From positions 1,736,001 through 1,800,000 of the forward strand of contig NZ_CP013233.1 of the NCBI RefSeq assembly GCF_001584165.1: a stretch of DNA of 64,000 nt. The letters run 5' to 3'. Numbering within the stretch: the stretch's first letter is position 1; each line of letters opens with the position of its first letter. The notes beneath the pieces are model-generated. The model saw only the letters and a list, made by a program, of their open reading frames with translations, ran no database searches and was not told where the DNA came from. The translations under genes and the position numbers were made by a program. The stretch comes from Collimonas arenae. Lineage in GTDB: Bacteria; Pseudomonadota; Gammaproteobacteria; Burkholderiales; Burkholderiaceae_D. Below are positions 8,561 through 18,442 of the stretch, piece by piece.

Positions 8561-11206
8561 ATGACTCGCATCAAAAAAATCTCCTGTAAAGCAGCGGCAC
8601 CGCTCACCAACGCTGTATCCGATATCACCAAATCGGCCAATATGGCCATGGCTTTAAAAGGAATCGCCTGGACCGAGTTGGCAGTGTTGGCAGCGTTTTC
8701 AACTCCTGCATTCGCGCAGAGTCAGCCTGCCGGACCCGTGGACTCGGCATACGTCAGCGCTGACGCGGAGTCGTCGGGTAGCGATGCGGTTCCAACAAAC
8801 CGGGTCGAAGTGACGGGCTCTATGATCCGCAGCGCAGACAAGACCGCATACAACCAGGTCCAGGTGGTGAAGGCGAGTGAGATTCAGGATAGCGGCGTTG
8901 CGACAGTGGCCGATTACCTGCGTCAGATGAGCGTCAATTCAGGAAGTAGTTACAACGAGAGCACCGTCCTCAATCAGTCGCCCGGGGCAACGGGCATTGC
9001 GCTGCGCGGGCTGAGCGTGAAATACACGTTGATGCTGGTGGATGGCCAGCGCGTTGCGCCTTACGCCTTTCCATCAGGTGGCACCGACACCTTCTCCGAT
9101 CTCAATACTTTGCCGCTGAACATGATCGACCGCATCGAGATCGTCAAGACCGGCGCGGTGTCGCAGTATGGTTCGGATGCCATCGCCGGCGTCGTCAATG
9201 TCATCACCAAGAAGCGTTACGAGGGCCTGCAGATTGATGGGAACCTCGGCGGCGCGCAGCGGGGCGGCCAGGGAACGACCAACTTCAGCGTGCTGGGTGG
9301 CTTCGGCGATCTGCATGAGGATCGATTCAATGTCACAAGCGCGCTGAGCTACCTTCGCGAAAGTGGTGTGTCGTTGGCGCAGCGAGACATCACAAAAAAC
9401 CAAAATTACCTTGGCTTGAGCGGCGGCTTCTTCGCGCAACCAAGTTCTTCTGAATGACGCCGGATGGTCCGCAGGCGCTGGCTACCTGCGGACCCGGAGC
9501 GCAGCTTACGTCGGCAGAAAACAATCTGCAGACCAAATCCCCCGGCACGGTCTGCTCGCAGAATGGCGCCAGTGCACAGTCACTCGCGGCGCAGGTCGAG
9601 CGCACCAGTTTAAAAGTGCACGCCGATTTCCGAATCAGCGCTGACACGCAGGCTTTTGCAGACGTATGGGGGAGTCACAATACCACCAGGCTTGCTTCGG
9701 GGCAGGCTGGCTTTGGTCCCAATGCGCTGGTGCCGTCGCTTTACTCTTCCCCGGGAACAGGCTTCGCTCCGTTCGCACCGACTGTCGGTGGAAATGCATT
9801 GTCCTATTATTTCCCGACCGCCCAGGCCGTGGATACGACTTCCAATTTTTATCGTATTTCGGGCGGACTAAAAGGCTCGTTTGACAGCGCGTATCTCGGC
9901 GATTGGGATTGGCGGCTTCCTACGGGCACTCCCAAAGCGACGTGACCAATGCCTATACCAATCAGATCAACGCCTCGGTGGTCCAGAATTATCTCAATGG
10001 CGTGACGATGAACACGTTTAGTCCTACGACATTCAATGCCTTGCCGGGCCTGTTTGGCACATCCAGCCCCACCGCCAAGTCAGCGCTCGATACGCTGGAC
10101 GCAACGGTGTCGACAGCGAACCTGTTTAAGATGCCCGCCGGGGACGTGGGGTTTGGACTGGGGCGCAATTCCAGCATCAGAGCGAATACGTCGGTTCCGG
10201 TTCCACCGATTTTGTGAATCCGATTACCCTGGCGGTCAATGGCCAGCGCAATATCGCCGCGGCGTACTACCAGCTTGACATTCCACTGTTGCACAGCCTG
10301 TCGTTTAGCCAGTCGGGCCGGTATGACCATTACAACGACTTCGGCAGCGTATTCTCCCCGCGCTTTGCGCTGCGCTTTCAGCCAACACGGTCACTGACCA
10401 TGTACGCTTCGTATGACCGTGGTTTCCGCGCACCGACGCTGCTTGAACTCGACGCCAAAGGAAGCGTGACCTACCAGGTCGTCAACAACCAGAACGTCAA
10501 TGAGTATTTTGTCGGCAATCCAAACCTGCAACCCGAGCGTACCAAGAATTACAACCTCGGGTTCCAGTGGTCGCCGAGCCATAATACGGACTTCGGTCTT
10601 GACTGGTACCGGATCGACGTCAACAACGTGATCAGCCAGGTAGACATTCAGTCGCTGGTTAACGCCAACCCGGGACAGCCGGTCTATTCGCTACCCTATG
10701 CGAACATCTCATCCCTGAATACCGAAGGGTTTGAAGCGACCTTCAGGCAGGCGCTGCCGACCCGGATCGGAACGGTTGCGTTGTCGGGCGATTGGGCCTA
10801 CGTGTGGCACTTCAGAATACCCGGCATCGCTCCGTCCGATTTTGCCGGCAACAACGGTGCCAACAACACGGTGTTTGGCGGCGCACTTCCACGCTGGAAG
10901 GGGAATACCAATCTGAGCTGGGCAAATAATCAATGGACCACAACGCTGATCTGGCAATACACCGGCCCCTATCAGCAAGTGATTAACGTTCCGGGCGCCA
11001 GCGCATCGTCATACAGTCAGTTCAATCTGTCCGCCAGCTATGCCAGATCCAAGCATTGGAAACTTTATGCAAGCATCAACAACCTTTTCAACCGTGTGCC
11101 GCCGTATGACCCGGTATGGACCTCCACTTACCGTGGGTATTATGATCCATCGCTGTACACATACATCGGCCGTTACGCGCAAATCGGCGCGACGTATACG
11201 TTCTGA
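8561..11206 (+). pseudogene. TonB-dependent receptor broken by three frameshifts
   Basis: Outer-membrane TonB-dependent receptor without an STN domain. Segments: 8561-about 9450 (signal, plug: VEVTGSMIRSADKT, GIALRGLSVKYTLMLVDGQRVAPY, DRIEIVKTGAVSQYGSDAIAGVVNVITK), about 9452-9912, about 9913-10160, then to 11206 (barrel, GFRAPTLLELDAKG, NPNLQPERTKNYNLG, ending RYAQIGATYTF). Each junction is repaired by adding one base: TCTG(G)AATG near 9450, a G after TTGG near 9912, and a G in the run at 10160-10163. No protein segment seems missing. The substrate is unknown; the start ATG has only a weak upstream AAAGAAAA. Confidence 0.85.
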
Positions 11207-11313
11207 CGATTGATCCGATTGGCTAGGGTGCCACGGCGGAACCACTTCCCCGACCGCATAGATCGAATCCGATCACATGGCCGGACATCAGTTCGGCGGT
11301 GTATCCTGTCGCC

Positions 11314-12533
11314 ATGGATTCCCTGATCGCAGCCTCCGCGCGTGCGCTCGCCGCCGGCGACGTGCTCGGCGCCCTCAAACGGGTTGCCCTGCGCGACGAC
11401 CCGCCGGCGCTGGCCTTGCGCGGCATCGCCATGGCCCAGCTCGGCGAGCATACGCGCGCCCGCGAACTCCTGCGGCGCGCCGCCCGTGGCTTCGGCGCCC
11501 ATGAGGAACTGGCACGCGCGCGTTGCGTTGTCGCCGAGGCCGAGGTGGCACTAGCGGTACGCGATCTCAGCGGTTCGCCGCGTTCGCTGACGGCGGCCTT
11601 GAGCACGCTGGAGGCGCACGCCGATCACGCCAATGCGCTGCAAGCGCAGCTCATCGCAGCGCGTAGATTATTGCTGCTTGGTCGTCTCGACGAAACCGAA
11701 GAAGTATTGTCCCGGCTTGATGCGCGCGGCCTGCCGCCATCACTGACGGCAGTCGCCGAGTTGACTGCGGCGGAGCTGGCGCTACGCTCGTTGCGCGTCG
11801 ATGCCGTACGGGCGGCGCTCGCCCATGCCCACGATGCGGCCATGCGTTCAGGCGTGCCTGCGCTCCTGGCTGAGGTGGCGGAGGCGCGTACCGCGCTCGA
11901 TCGTCCCGCGGCTCGGCACATTTTTGCCGGTGGTGAGCGGGCGCTGCGCCTTGATGAAGTCGCGGAGCTACTAGCTTCGGGCGCGCTGGTTGTCGATGCC
12001 TGTCGTCGCGCGATGGGTAGCGGTTCTGTGTGGCGCTCGCTGGCACGGCGGCCGGTACTTTTCGCGTTGGCGCGTGCGCTCGCCGAGGCGTGGCCTGGCG
12101 ATGTTGACCGGGAGGCGTTGATCGCCTGCGCATTCCATACGCATTATCCCAATGAATCACATCGAGCCCGCTTGCGAGTGGAGATTGGCCGTCTGCGTGC
12201 ACTCGTCACGACGCTGGCTGGCATCAAGGCTAGCGCGCGCGGTTTCGTTCTCAAACCATTCGATGGCGGTAGCGTGGTGTTGCTGGCGCCGCCGATTGAC
12301 GGCGACCAGGCAGCGCTGGAGGCACTGCTTGCCGACGGTGCGGCCTGGTCGACCTCGGCCCTGGCACAGGCACTGGGGCCAGCCAGCGCACTGTCCAACG
12401 GGCGCTGGCAGAACTTGAATCCGCCGGACGGGTGCGCTCAATCGGGCAGGCCCGGGCGCGTCGCTGGCTGGCGCCGCCGCTGGCAGGATTCACGACAATC
12501 TTGTTACTCCCTACCGCGTTGCAGATGGAATAA
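11314..12533 (+). pseudogene. HTH-domain transcriptional regulator, frameshifted
   Basis: About 405-codon protein with helical-repeat-like N-terminal and middle parts (ALALRGIAMAQLGEHTRARELLRRAARGF) and a winged-type segment (RARLRVEIGRLRALV). Its C-terminal HTH is only readable after restoring one G in the run at 12375-12378: the frame then gives SQRTVQRALAELESAGRVRS, a typical recognition helix and wing, and ends at 12533. Read without repair, the frame runs by accident into the next gene. It probably regulates the downstream propeller/DUF899/membrane genes. The ATG at 11314 is preferred to the GTG at 11299. Confidence 0.65.
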
Positions 12534-12579
12534 AGTTGTCTTGCAGCGCCGATACGAGGCGCATCACAAGGAGCCAGCG

Positions 12580-13265
12580 ATGACCAGAAATCTCAGCAAG
12601 ATCGGCAAAGACACCTCCACAGCAACGGCGCAAGCGGCCGAGATCGTGCGCGAATATGGGCCTTTCGTCGGCGCCGATAGCGTGCACGGCGTGACCTACG
12701 ACGGCAAGCGTGTCTGGGCTGCCACCGGGGCGAGGCTGATCGCCTTCGATCCCGAAAGCGGCGCGCCCGCGCGCACGCTAGATCGTCCTTGCGATGCCGG
12801 TACCGCCTTTGATGGTACCTATCTCTATCAGATCGCCGAGGAGCGCATCGACAAGATCGATCCCGCTAACGGCAACGTTTTGGCGTCGATCCCGGCGCCT
12901 GGCCACGGCTTCGATTCGGGCTGACCTGGGCTGAGGGAAGTTTGTGGGTGGGGCAGTACCGTGATCGCAAGATACACCAGATCGACCCAACGACCGGCGC
13001 CATCATCCGCACCATCGAATCCAATCGCTTCGTCACCGGCGTGACCTGGGTCGATGGCGAACTATGGCACGGGACGTGGGAAGGCGAGGAGAGCGACATC
13101 CGGCGCATCGACCCGGGCAGCGGTGCTGTACTTGAACGGCTGGAGATGCCGCGCGGCGCCGGCGTCAGCGGGCTTGAGTCCGACGGAGCAGGGCTCTTTT
13201 ACTGCGGCGGTGGCGGCAGCGGCAAAGTACGCGCAGTGCGTCGTCCGAAAAGGGCGAACTCGTGA
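12580..13265 (+). pseudogene. Beta-propeller (NHL/Vgb-like) protein, frameshifted
   Basis: Cytoplasmic-looking propeller protein of about 228 codons with repeated blade motifs of the type VHGVTYDGKRVWAATG..LIAFDPESG, and SLWVGQYRDRKIHQIDPTTGAI, VTGVTWVDGELWHGTW..DIRRIDPGSG. A good ribosome site (AAGGAG, 12568) precedes the ATG at 12580. The frame breaks at the GGG run 12918-12920; one extra G joins GHGFDSG to LTWAEGSLWVG. It belongs to a cassette with the upstream regulator and the DUF899 gene. No enzyme activity can be assigned. Confidence 0.7.
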
Positions 13266-13328
13266 GGGTATGTCGTCGATCCATTCATTGAATAACCTCG
13301 AACGGCTGTATAAGCCAAGGAGTACATC

Positions 13329-14105
13329 ATGAACACCACTATTGCAGAAACACATGCCCGGAATCATCCCATCGTCTCCAGCGATCACTGGCTGAGCGAA
13401 CGCAAGACGCTGCTGGCGCGCGAAAAGGAACTGATGCGCCTGCACGACCAGATTGCCCGCGAACGCCGCGCGCTGCCCTGGGAGCATGTCGAGAAGAATT
13501 ACATCTTTGACACAGCCGAGGGGCAACGCACGCTGTCCGAGTTGTTTGGCGGCCACCGTCAGTTGCTGGTGCAGCATTTCATGTTCGGTCCTGGGTGGGA
13601 GCAAGGCTGTCCGAGCTGCTCTTTCATGGCGGACCATGCCGACGGCATGAACGTGCACTTGGCGCAGCGCGATATCGCGTTGGTCGCCGTCTCGCGCGCA
13701 TCGCTGGCCGAGATCGAACGCTTTCGCGAGCGCATGGGCTGGCAGTTCAGGTGGGTGTCGTCGCATGACAGTGATTTCAACTACGACTTCGGTGTCAGCT
13801 TCAGGGCGCAAGAACTGGCCAAAAGCGAGGTCTATTACAACTACGTCGTGCAAAGTTTCCCGGCCGAGGAAGCGCCCGGTATCAGTGTCTTCTATAAGGA
13901 TGATGCGGGGCGGATTTTTCATACCTACTCAACTTACGGCCGTGGCGTCGAGGTCATGATGGGCGCCTACAACCTGATCGATCTTACACCCAAGGGACGC
14001 AACGAGAACGACGTGCCGAATAAAATGGAGTGGGTGCGCCACCATGATCGCTACTTGCCGGAGCAGGGCAGCGCGACCGCTTCATGTTGTCACGTGCACC
14101 CCTGA
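13329..14105 (+). CDS. DUF899 thioredoxin-like protein
   Basis: 258-aa DUF899 protein, a thioredoxin-fold relative of unknown reaction. Visible: an N-terminal coiled helix (LLAREKELMRLHDQIARERRALPW), the fold core LSELFGGHRQLLVQHFMFGP, a redox-type CPSC motif in GWEQGCPSCSFMADH, and FHTYSTYGRGVEVMMGAYNLID. It ends in CCHVHP, a Cys-Cys-His-His tail that could bind a metal. The ribosome site CAAGGAG and the ATG at 13329 are clear. It is the only intact member of the 11.3-14.7 kb cassette. A thiol-redox role is inference from the fold. Confidence 0.9.
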   Translation: MNTTIAETHARNHPIVSSDHWLSERKTLLAREKELMRLHDQIARERRALPWEHVEKNYIFDTAEGQRTLSELFGGHRQLLVQHFMFGPGWEQGCPSCSFMADHADGMNVHLAQRDIALVAVSRASLAEIERFRERMGWQFRWVSSHDSDFNYDFGVSFRAQELAKSEVYYNYVVQSFPAEEAPGISVFYKDDAGRIFHTYSTYGRGVEVMMGAYNLIDLTPKGRNENDVPNKMEWVRHHDRYLPEQGSATASCCHVHP

Positions 14106-14136
14106 AGTGTGAGCGGCGCGGGCGCGTGAGTACATC

Positions 14137-14687
14137 ATGTCGAGTCTTTGGCCTTGGTTGGCGGTAGCGGGGCTGGGTGCCTTTCACGGACTCAATCCTG
14201 CTTCTGGCTGGCTGTTTGCCGCCGCCTGGGGCGTGCGGTCGCGTGATCGGCAGAAGGCGCTGCGGGCCTTGATTCCTATCGCGGTTGGGCATTCGGCATC
14301 AGTTGGGTTGCTGGCCGCTGCGGTGGCGCTCGGGCTGGTGGAGGGCGGGGCGTGCTGCAAGTTCTGGCGGGGCCGTTGCTTGTCATTGTCTTGCTGCATT
14401 ATCTATTGAGCCGCCAAGCCAGGCGAGTTTCGACGGCAGGTCACGTCGGCTTGGCGCTCTGGTCGTTCATGATGTCCACCGCACACGGGGCCGGATTGAT
14501 GCTGGTGCCGGTGCTCATCCCGCTTTGCATGGCAGATACGCCGGCTCGCGAGATCACTGCATCCGGCTCACTATTCCTGGCGCTGGTCGCCGTGGGTGTG
14601 CATACCGTAGCGATGCTGGCGGTCACCGGCGTGATCGCCTCGCTGGTTTGCCGCGGGTTCGATGTCCGCGGCCGTTTGTTTCATTGA
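14137..14687 (+). pseudogene. Multi-pass membrane protein, frameshifted
   Basis: Predicted inner-membrane protein with about five hydrophobic spans. His-containing motifs lie in or beside them: AFHGLNPASGWLFAAAWG, IPIAVGHSAS, MMSTAHGAGLMLVPVL and GVHTVAML. The frame breaks at the G run 14347-14350; one added G joins GLVEGG to VLQVLAGPLLVIVLLHYLL. The His motifs recall nickel/cobalt or UreH-like transporters, but the similarity is too weak to name the family. It lies 31 nt downstream of the DUF899 gene and probably shares its transcript. Confidence 0.6.
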
Positions 14688-14988
14688 CACGTTACGCAGT
14701 GGAATGCTGTCCAGGCAATTTTTCCGGCATGGCTCCATGTCGGTCAGGAGTTGATGTTGAAAATGCATCGGACTTGTGTCTGTGCCAGGCTTGCCAAGGC
14801 CTGAGCGAAAATACAGCCAGTACGAAACAGGCGGCTGTCCGAGAGAATCCTTGCCGTTACGCTATAATCCAAGCGCCATGCGACCTGCTTTTTTGCATCG
14901 ATCTCGGCTGCGGCCGAATAATCGTTTCTTGCGAGGTCGATGCTTACAAATTTCAACTTGCCCCGTCGTTTGTGACAATTTTCTATCC

Positions 14989-15630
14989 ATGAATCCTCAT
15001 ACCTGGTTTACCTTTTTTGCCGCCTGCTGGCTGATTGCCATTTCTCCAGGGTCCGGCGCAGTGTTGTCCATGTCGCATGGTCTGTCATATGGCGTAAAGA
15101 AAACGTCGGCTACCATCGCTGGCCTGCAAATAGGATTGTTGCTGATCTTGTTTGTTGCCGGTGCCGGAGTCGGCTCCATTTTGTTGGCGTCGGAAACCAT
15201 GTTCACCGTGGTCAAGACGGTTGGTGCCCTGTACCTGATCTATCTGGGATTGAGCCAGTGGCGTGCAAAGGTTGACACGTGTGCTTTGCAGCGTCCGGAG
15301 CCAACGGTGCGCGCAACGCCGCCCAGCGTGCGCAAGCGCATGCTGTTGGGATTCATGACCAATGCAACCAACCCGAAAGGGATCATCTTCATGGTGGCGG
15401 TGCTGCCGCAGTTCATCAGCGCCGATGGCCCCTTGCTGCCGCAGTTAATGATACTGGCGATGACCATGTGCACGGTGGATCTGATGGTGATGCACGGCTA
15501 CGCCTTTGCCGCGTCGACGATGCAAGGCTATTTTCGCGATGCGCGCGCAGTGAAGAAGCAGAATCGGTTTTTCGGCGGCGTATTGATGGCGGTCGGCACT
15601 GCATTGTTTTTTGTTAAGCGTGGCGCGTAG
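14989..15630 (+). CDS. LysE/RhtB-family amino-acid exporter
   Basis: 213-aa inner-membrane exporter of the LysE/RhtB superfamily. The N-terminal TWFTFFAACWLIAISPGSGAV motif, the GLQIGLLLILFVAGAG span, the YLIYLGLSQWRAK segment and NPKGIIFMVAVLPQFI are family hallmarks; five to six spans are visible. The ATG at 14989 fits the family start. The 300 bases upstream (14688-14988) hold no gene I can support; a TATAAT at 14863-14868 could be a promoter element. The substrate is probably a neutral amino acid or homoserine lactone, by family only. Confidence 0.88.
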   Translation: MNPHTWFTFFAACWLIAISPGSGAVLSMSHGLSYGVKKTSATIAGLQIGLLLILFVAGAGVGSILLASETMFTVVKTVGALYLIYLGLSQWRAKVDTCALQRPEPTVRATPPSVRKRMLLGFMTNATNPKGIIFMVAVLPQFISADGPLLPQLMILAMTMCTVDLMVMHGYAFAASTMQGYFRDARAVKKQNRFFGGVLMAVGTALFFVKRGA

Positions 15631-15745
15631 GTCTGGCATTGCATTATTGGTGAAAATATATTCCTTTGTGGAAATGGCGGCTCCGATATCGTCGTCAGCG
15701 GGAAGTGGCCGGGAGTCTAATTCCTGAGATGGAGATAGGAGTGAA

Positions 15746-15821
15746 TGGTGGAGCGGATGAGGATCGAACTCACGACCTCTGCATTGCGAACGCAGCGCTC
15801 TCCCAGCTGAGCTACCGCCCC
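15746..15821 (-). tRNA. tRNA-Ala (anticodon CGC)
   Basis: The minus strand folds into a full cloverleaf: acceptor GGGGCGG paired with CCGCTCC, D arm GCTC/GAGC, anticodon stem CTGCG/TGCAG around loop TTCGCAA (anticodon CGC, reads GCG), T arm containing GTTCGATCC, and an encoded CCA. Confidence 0.95.
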
Positions 15822-15921
15822 GAACGTTCATCATAGTCCGGAGTGCCGGACCATGCTGGCAGACCTTCAAGCCTTGCTTTCGTCTACGGTCGCTGCCGTC
15901 GATGCGATTGATCTGTAGGAT

Positions 15922-16590
15922 TCATGCCTGCGTCCCCGCGTTCCCGCCGTTGTGGCGACGGGAAAATATCCTGATCACTTCCTCATCTTCGACCTGTCTG
16001 AAGTCCCGATAGAATTGCCCAACTGCGAAAAAGCCGCTGGGAGCGTACAGGCACAGCACTTTGTCAGCCAGTGGCTTTACCTGTTTCAAGCTTTCCGGCG
16101 CTGCGACTGGCACCGCACAGACCAACTCGGCCGGTCGCCTGGCGCGGACAGTATGCAATGCGGCGATCATGGTGGCGCCGGTTGCCAGTCCATCGTCGAC
16201 AATGATGGCGATCCGGCCGCCGGGGGCGATGGTGTGCTTGTGCGGCGTATACAGTTTGCGGCGTTGCCTCAGTACGTTGAGTTGCCGCGACTTTTCTTGT
16301 TCCAGGAAGGCGTCTGTTCCGGCGAGTTCGTCCGAAAAGGGATCAAGATAAACCCAGCCCGTCTCGTCGATGGCGCCGATCGCGCATTCAGGATTGAAAG
16401 GCGCACTAAGCTTGCGCACCAGCACGATATCCAGCTCACCGTCGAGCAGCTCGGCGATCACTTTTCCCATGGGCACGCCACCTCTGGGGATGGCCAATAT
16501 GAGCGGATTGCGGCCTTTGTATTCAAGCAAATGAAAAGCCAGTATTTCAGCGGCTTCTATGCGATTTGCGAAAGTGCGTAATGTATCCAC
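15922..16590 (-). CDS. Phosphoribosyltransferase-domain protein
   Basis: 222-aa type I phosphoribosyltransferase-fold protein. The PRPP-binding loop is IAIIVDDGLATGATMIAAL and the N-terminal block is PLILAIPRGGVPMGKVIAELL. Proteins of this group often sit with stress genes and lack an assigned base substrate. The gene is divergent from the DUF5335 gene, and a UspA gene follows nearby, which fits a stress-related role (inference). Confidence 0.88.
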   Translation of the reverse strand: MDTLRTFANRIEAAEILAFHLLEYKGRNPLILAIPRGGVPMGKVIAELLDGELDIVLVRKLSAPFNPECAIGAIDETGWVYLDPFSDELAGTDAFLEQEKSRQLNVLRQRRKLYTPHKHTIAPGGRIAIIVDDGLATGATMIAALHTVRARRPAELVCAVPVAAPESLKQVKPLADKVLCLYAPSGFFAVGQFYRDFRQVEDEEVIRIFSRRHNGGNAGTQA

Positions 16591-16739
16591 GATCTAGCGG
16601 ATAGGAAAGGTCGATGCCATTGGATTGATACAGAATCTCTGATAAAGCGGATACTCATCTATGTTCTGACTATCGTTTCGAGGCATCATCAACTTACTTC
16701 ACGTTAGCAGATAACTGGATAAATTGAAGGAGAGCGGCC

Positions 16740-17075
16740 ATGGTTTTCACCCATCTTGAGAAAACGGCCTGGCATGACTATTTTCACAACATGTCGGCAG
16801 TGCTGGAAGGAAAAAGCGCCGAAATCGAAGTCGGCTTGCTGTCCATCGGCAACCAGGTCGAGGTGGAGTGGTTGCCCTTGCTCGGTATTGTTTATGACGG
16901 CGCGAACGACACGATTGAAATCATGCTGGAAGGAATCGGCCATCTGATCCACAAGCCGAAGGAGGTGCTGGTTGAGCAGCATTTGGATCGGCTGGTCCGG
17001 CTGGAGGTGATCGACAGTGACGATTTTCATCATCTGGTTAATTTGCGGGATCCGCTCATGCTGCCGGCGGCTTGA
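16740..17075 (+). CDS. DUF5335 family protein
   Basis: 111-aa soluble protein resembling DUF5335: EKTAWHDYFHNMSAVLEGKSAEIEVGLLSIGNQVEVEWLPLLGIVYD and HLIHKPKEVLVEQ fit the family pattern. No biochemical function is known. A clear GAAGGAG ribosome site precedes the ATG. It converges with the UspA gene. Confidence 0.8.
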   Translation: MVFTHLEKTAWHDYFHNMSAVLEGKSAEIEVGLLSIGNQVEVEWLPLLGIVYDGANDTIEIMLEGIGHLIHKPKEVLVEQHLDRLVRLEVIDSDDFHHLVNLRDPLMLPAA

Positions 17076-17119
17076 GACTGATGTTTAAGCTGTCCGGTGT
17101 CAGGGCAGTTGCATGCCGT

Positions 17120-17557
17120 TTAACGAAATATCAGGACCGGTTTCTTGCTATGGGTCAGCACCTTCTGTGTTTCCCCGGCGGCAAAGATGCCTCTTACCCC
17201 TTTCCTGCCATGTGAAGCCATGGTGATCATGTCACAATCGTTTTCCTCCGCCACCTGGATGATCGCTTCGTATGGATGATTGCTGACGACATACCGGGTG
17301 TCACATTCGACGCCTGCCGCTTGCGCCGCCGTTTTGATCTCGTCGAGGAGTTTGACGGCCTGCGCGACCCCTTGCTGGTCGAACTGTTCCTTGGTCTCCG
17401 CCAAGGTGAGTAGTTGACGGCTGAATACATGATATTCCGGAATGACATGCACGCCAGTGATCCTGGCGCTGGTTGCCTTGGCAAACTGGATGCTTTGCCG
17501 AATCGCCGATTCGGAGGCTGCGGAACCATCTGTCGGCAGTAGAAGATGCTTGAACAT
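17120..17557 (-). CDS. Universal stress protein UspA family
   Basis: 145-aa single-domain universal stress protein. FKHLLLPTDGSAASESAIRQS at the N-terminus and MITMASHGRKGVRGIFAAGETQKVLTHSKKPVLI at the C-terminus carry the nucleotide-binding G-x2-G-x9-G(S/T)-like loop, so it is probably an ATP-binding type. The ATG at 17557 is preferred over upstream in-frame starts because a GAGGAGAAGAAA ribosome site immediately precedes it. Confidence 0.92.
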   Translation of the reverse strand: MFKHLLLPTDGSAASESAIRQSIQFAKATSARITGVHVIPEYHVFSRQLLTLAETKEQFDQQGVAQAVKLLDEIKTAAQAAGVECDTRYVVSNHPYEAIIQVAEENDCDMITMASHGRKGVRGIFAAGETQKVLTHSKKPVLIFR

Positions 17558-17738
17558 TTTCTTCTCCTCGAATTGTGTTTTCAATGCGACAAGATTGTCT
17601 TGCGAAGGCTTTGTTGTCTTTTGCGAAAAGAGTTGGTTCTGTCTAAAGCATATGAGGTATATGGGAAAAAGCCAGTGAGTGAATTTCACGCTCGTGGTCT
17701 GTTGCTGGTGACTTGCTGGTTAAGCGGCGAAGAGTTAT

Positions 17739-17776
17739 TTGACACTGCTATTATAGATTGGATACAATTATCCAAT
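17739..17776 (+). promoter_or_regulatory. Promoter and operator palindrome of the GntR gene
   Basis: TTGACA (17739-17744) and TACAAT (17763-17768) are separated by 18 nt. A perfect inverted repeat ATTGGATA-CAAT-TATCCAAT (17757-17776) covers the -10 box and runs into the ATG at 17775. Expected transcription start falls at or next to the ATG. A dimeric GntR (FadR-subfamily) protein bound here would block its own promoter. Confidence 0.65.
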
Positions 17777-18431
17777 GTCAAATATTACAGCTTCAGCCTC
17801 TACCTCTGCTGGCATCATCGCGGCTCGCCTGCGCGACGATATCAATGACGGCCGCTGGCCGGATGGCGCCGCGCTGCGCCAGGACGAGTTGGCGACGCTG
17901 TATGGCGTCAGCCGTATTCCGGTGCGCGAAGCCCTCAACCTGTTGCGTGACGATGGCTTGGTGGTGATCGAGCCGAATCGTGGCGCTTACGTCACCAGGT
18001 TGCGCGTCGCTGATGTTGAGGAGATATTCGATTTGCGTATCCTGCTGGAGGCCGATGCGCTGGTCCGCGCGATTCCCGCCCATAGCCGCAAGACGCTGGT
18101 GCTGATCGAGGCCATACAGGCGCAGCTTGAGCTGGAAGACGCCAAGGCGGCCTGGATCCAGAGCGACCGCGCCTTTCACGAAGCACTGTACGCGCCGTCC
18201 GGCCGTCCTCAAACACTGGCATTGATCAGCAAGTTGCGTACAAGGGTGGAGCGCTACGGCTTGTCCAAGCTGCGTCCAGGCTCGCGGCGCGAAGGATGGG
18301 CGAGTGAGCATCGACAATTGCTTGCCGCGGTGACTGCTGGCGATGCCGAGGAAGCGGTCAAGGTACTGACCATGCATTTGCAGGAAACTTGTAGTGCCGT
18401 GTGTGCGGCGCTAACGCTAACGCAAACCTGA
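17775..18431 (+). CDS. GntR-family regulator, FadR subfamily (FCD domain)
   Basis: 218-aa repressor-type regulator. The N-terminal winged helix (IIAARLRDDINDGRWPDGAALRQDELATLYGVSRIPVREALNLLRDDGLVVIEPNRGAYV) is followed by an all-helical FCD ligand domain (DVEEIFDLRILLEADALVRA, DRAFHEALYAPSGR, EHRQLLAAVTAGDAEEAV) that usually binds a carboxylate via a metal site. No ribosome site precedes the ATG, which overlaps its operator. It is 11 nt from the OsmC gene, a likely cotranscribed target. Confidence 0.93.
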   Translation: MSNITASASTSAGIIAARLRDDINDGRWPDGAALRQDELATLYGVSRIPVREALNLLRDDGLVVIEPNRGAYVTRLRVADVEEIFDLRILLEADALVRAIPAHSRKTLVLIEAIQAQLELEDAKAAWIQSDRAFHEALYAPSGRPQTLALISKLRTRVERYGLSKLRPGSRREGWASEHRQLLAAVTAGDAEEAVKVLTMHLQETCSAVCAALTLTQT

Positions 18432-18442
18432 GGGAGGAGAGC

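Noticed and set aside
11299..12924. A 541-codon open frame read as one fusion protein
   Set aside because: It is two genes joined by chance after a -1 lesion. The true regulator frame ends at 12533 and the propeller has its own ribosome site and ATG at 12580.
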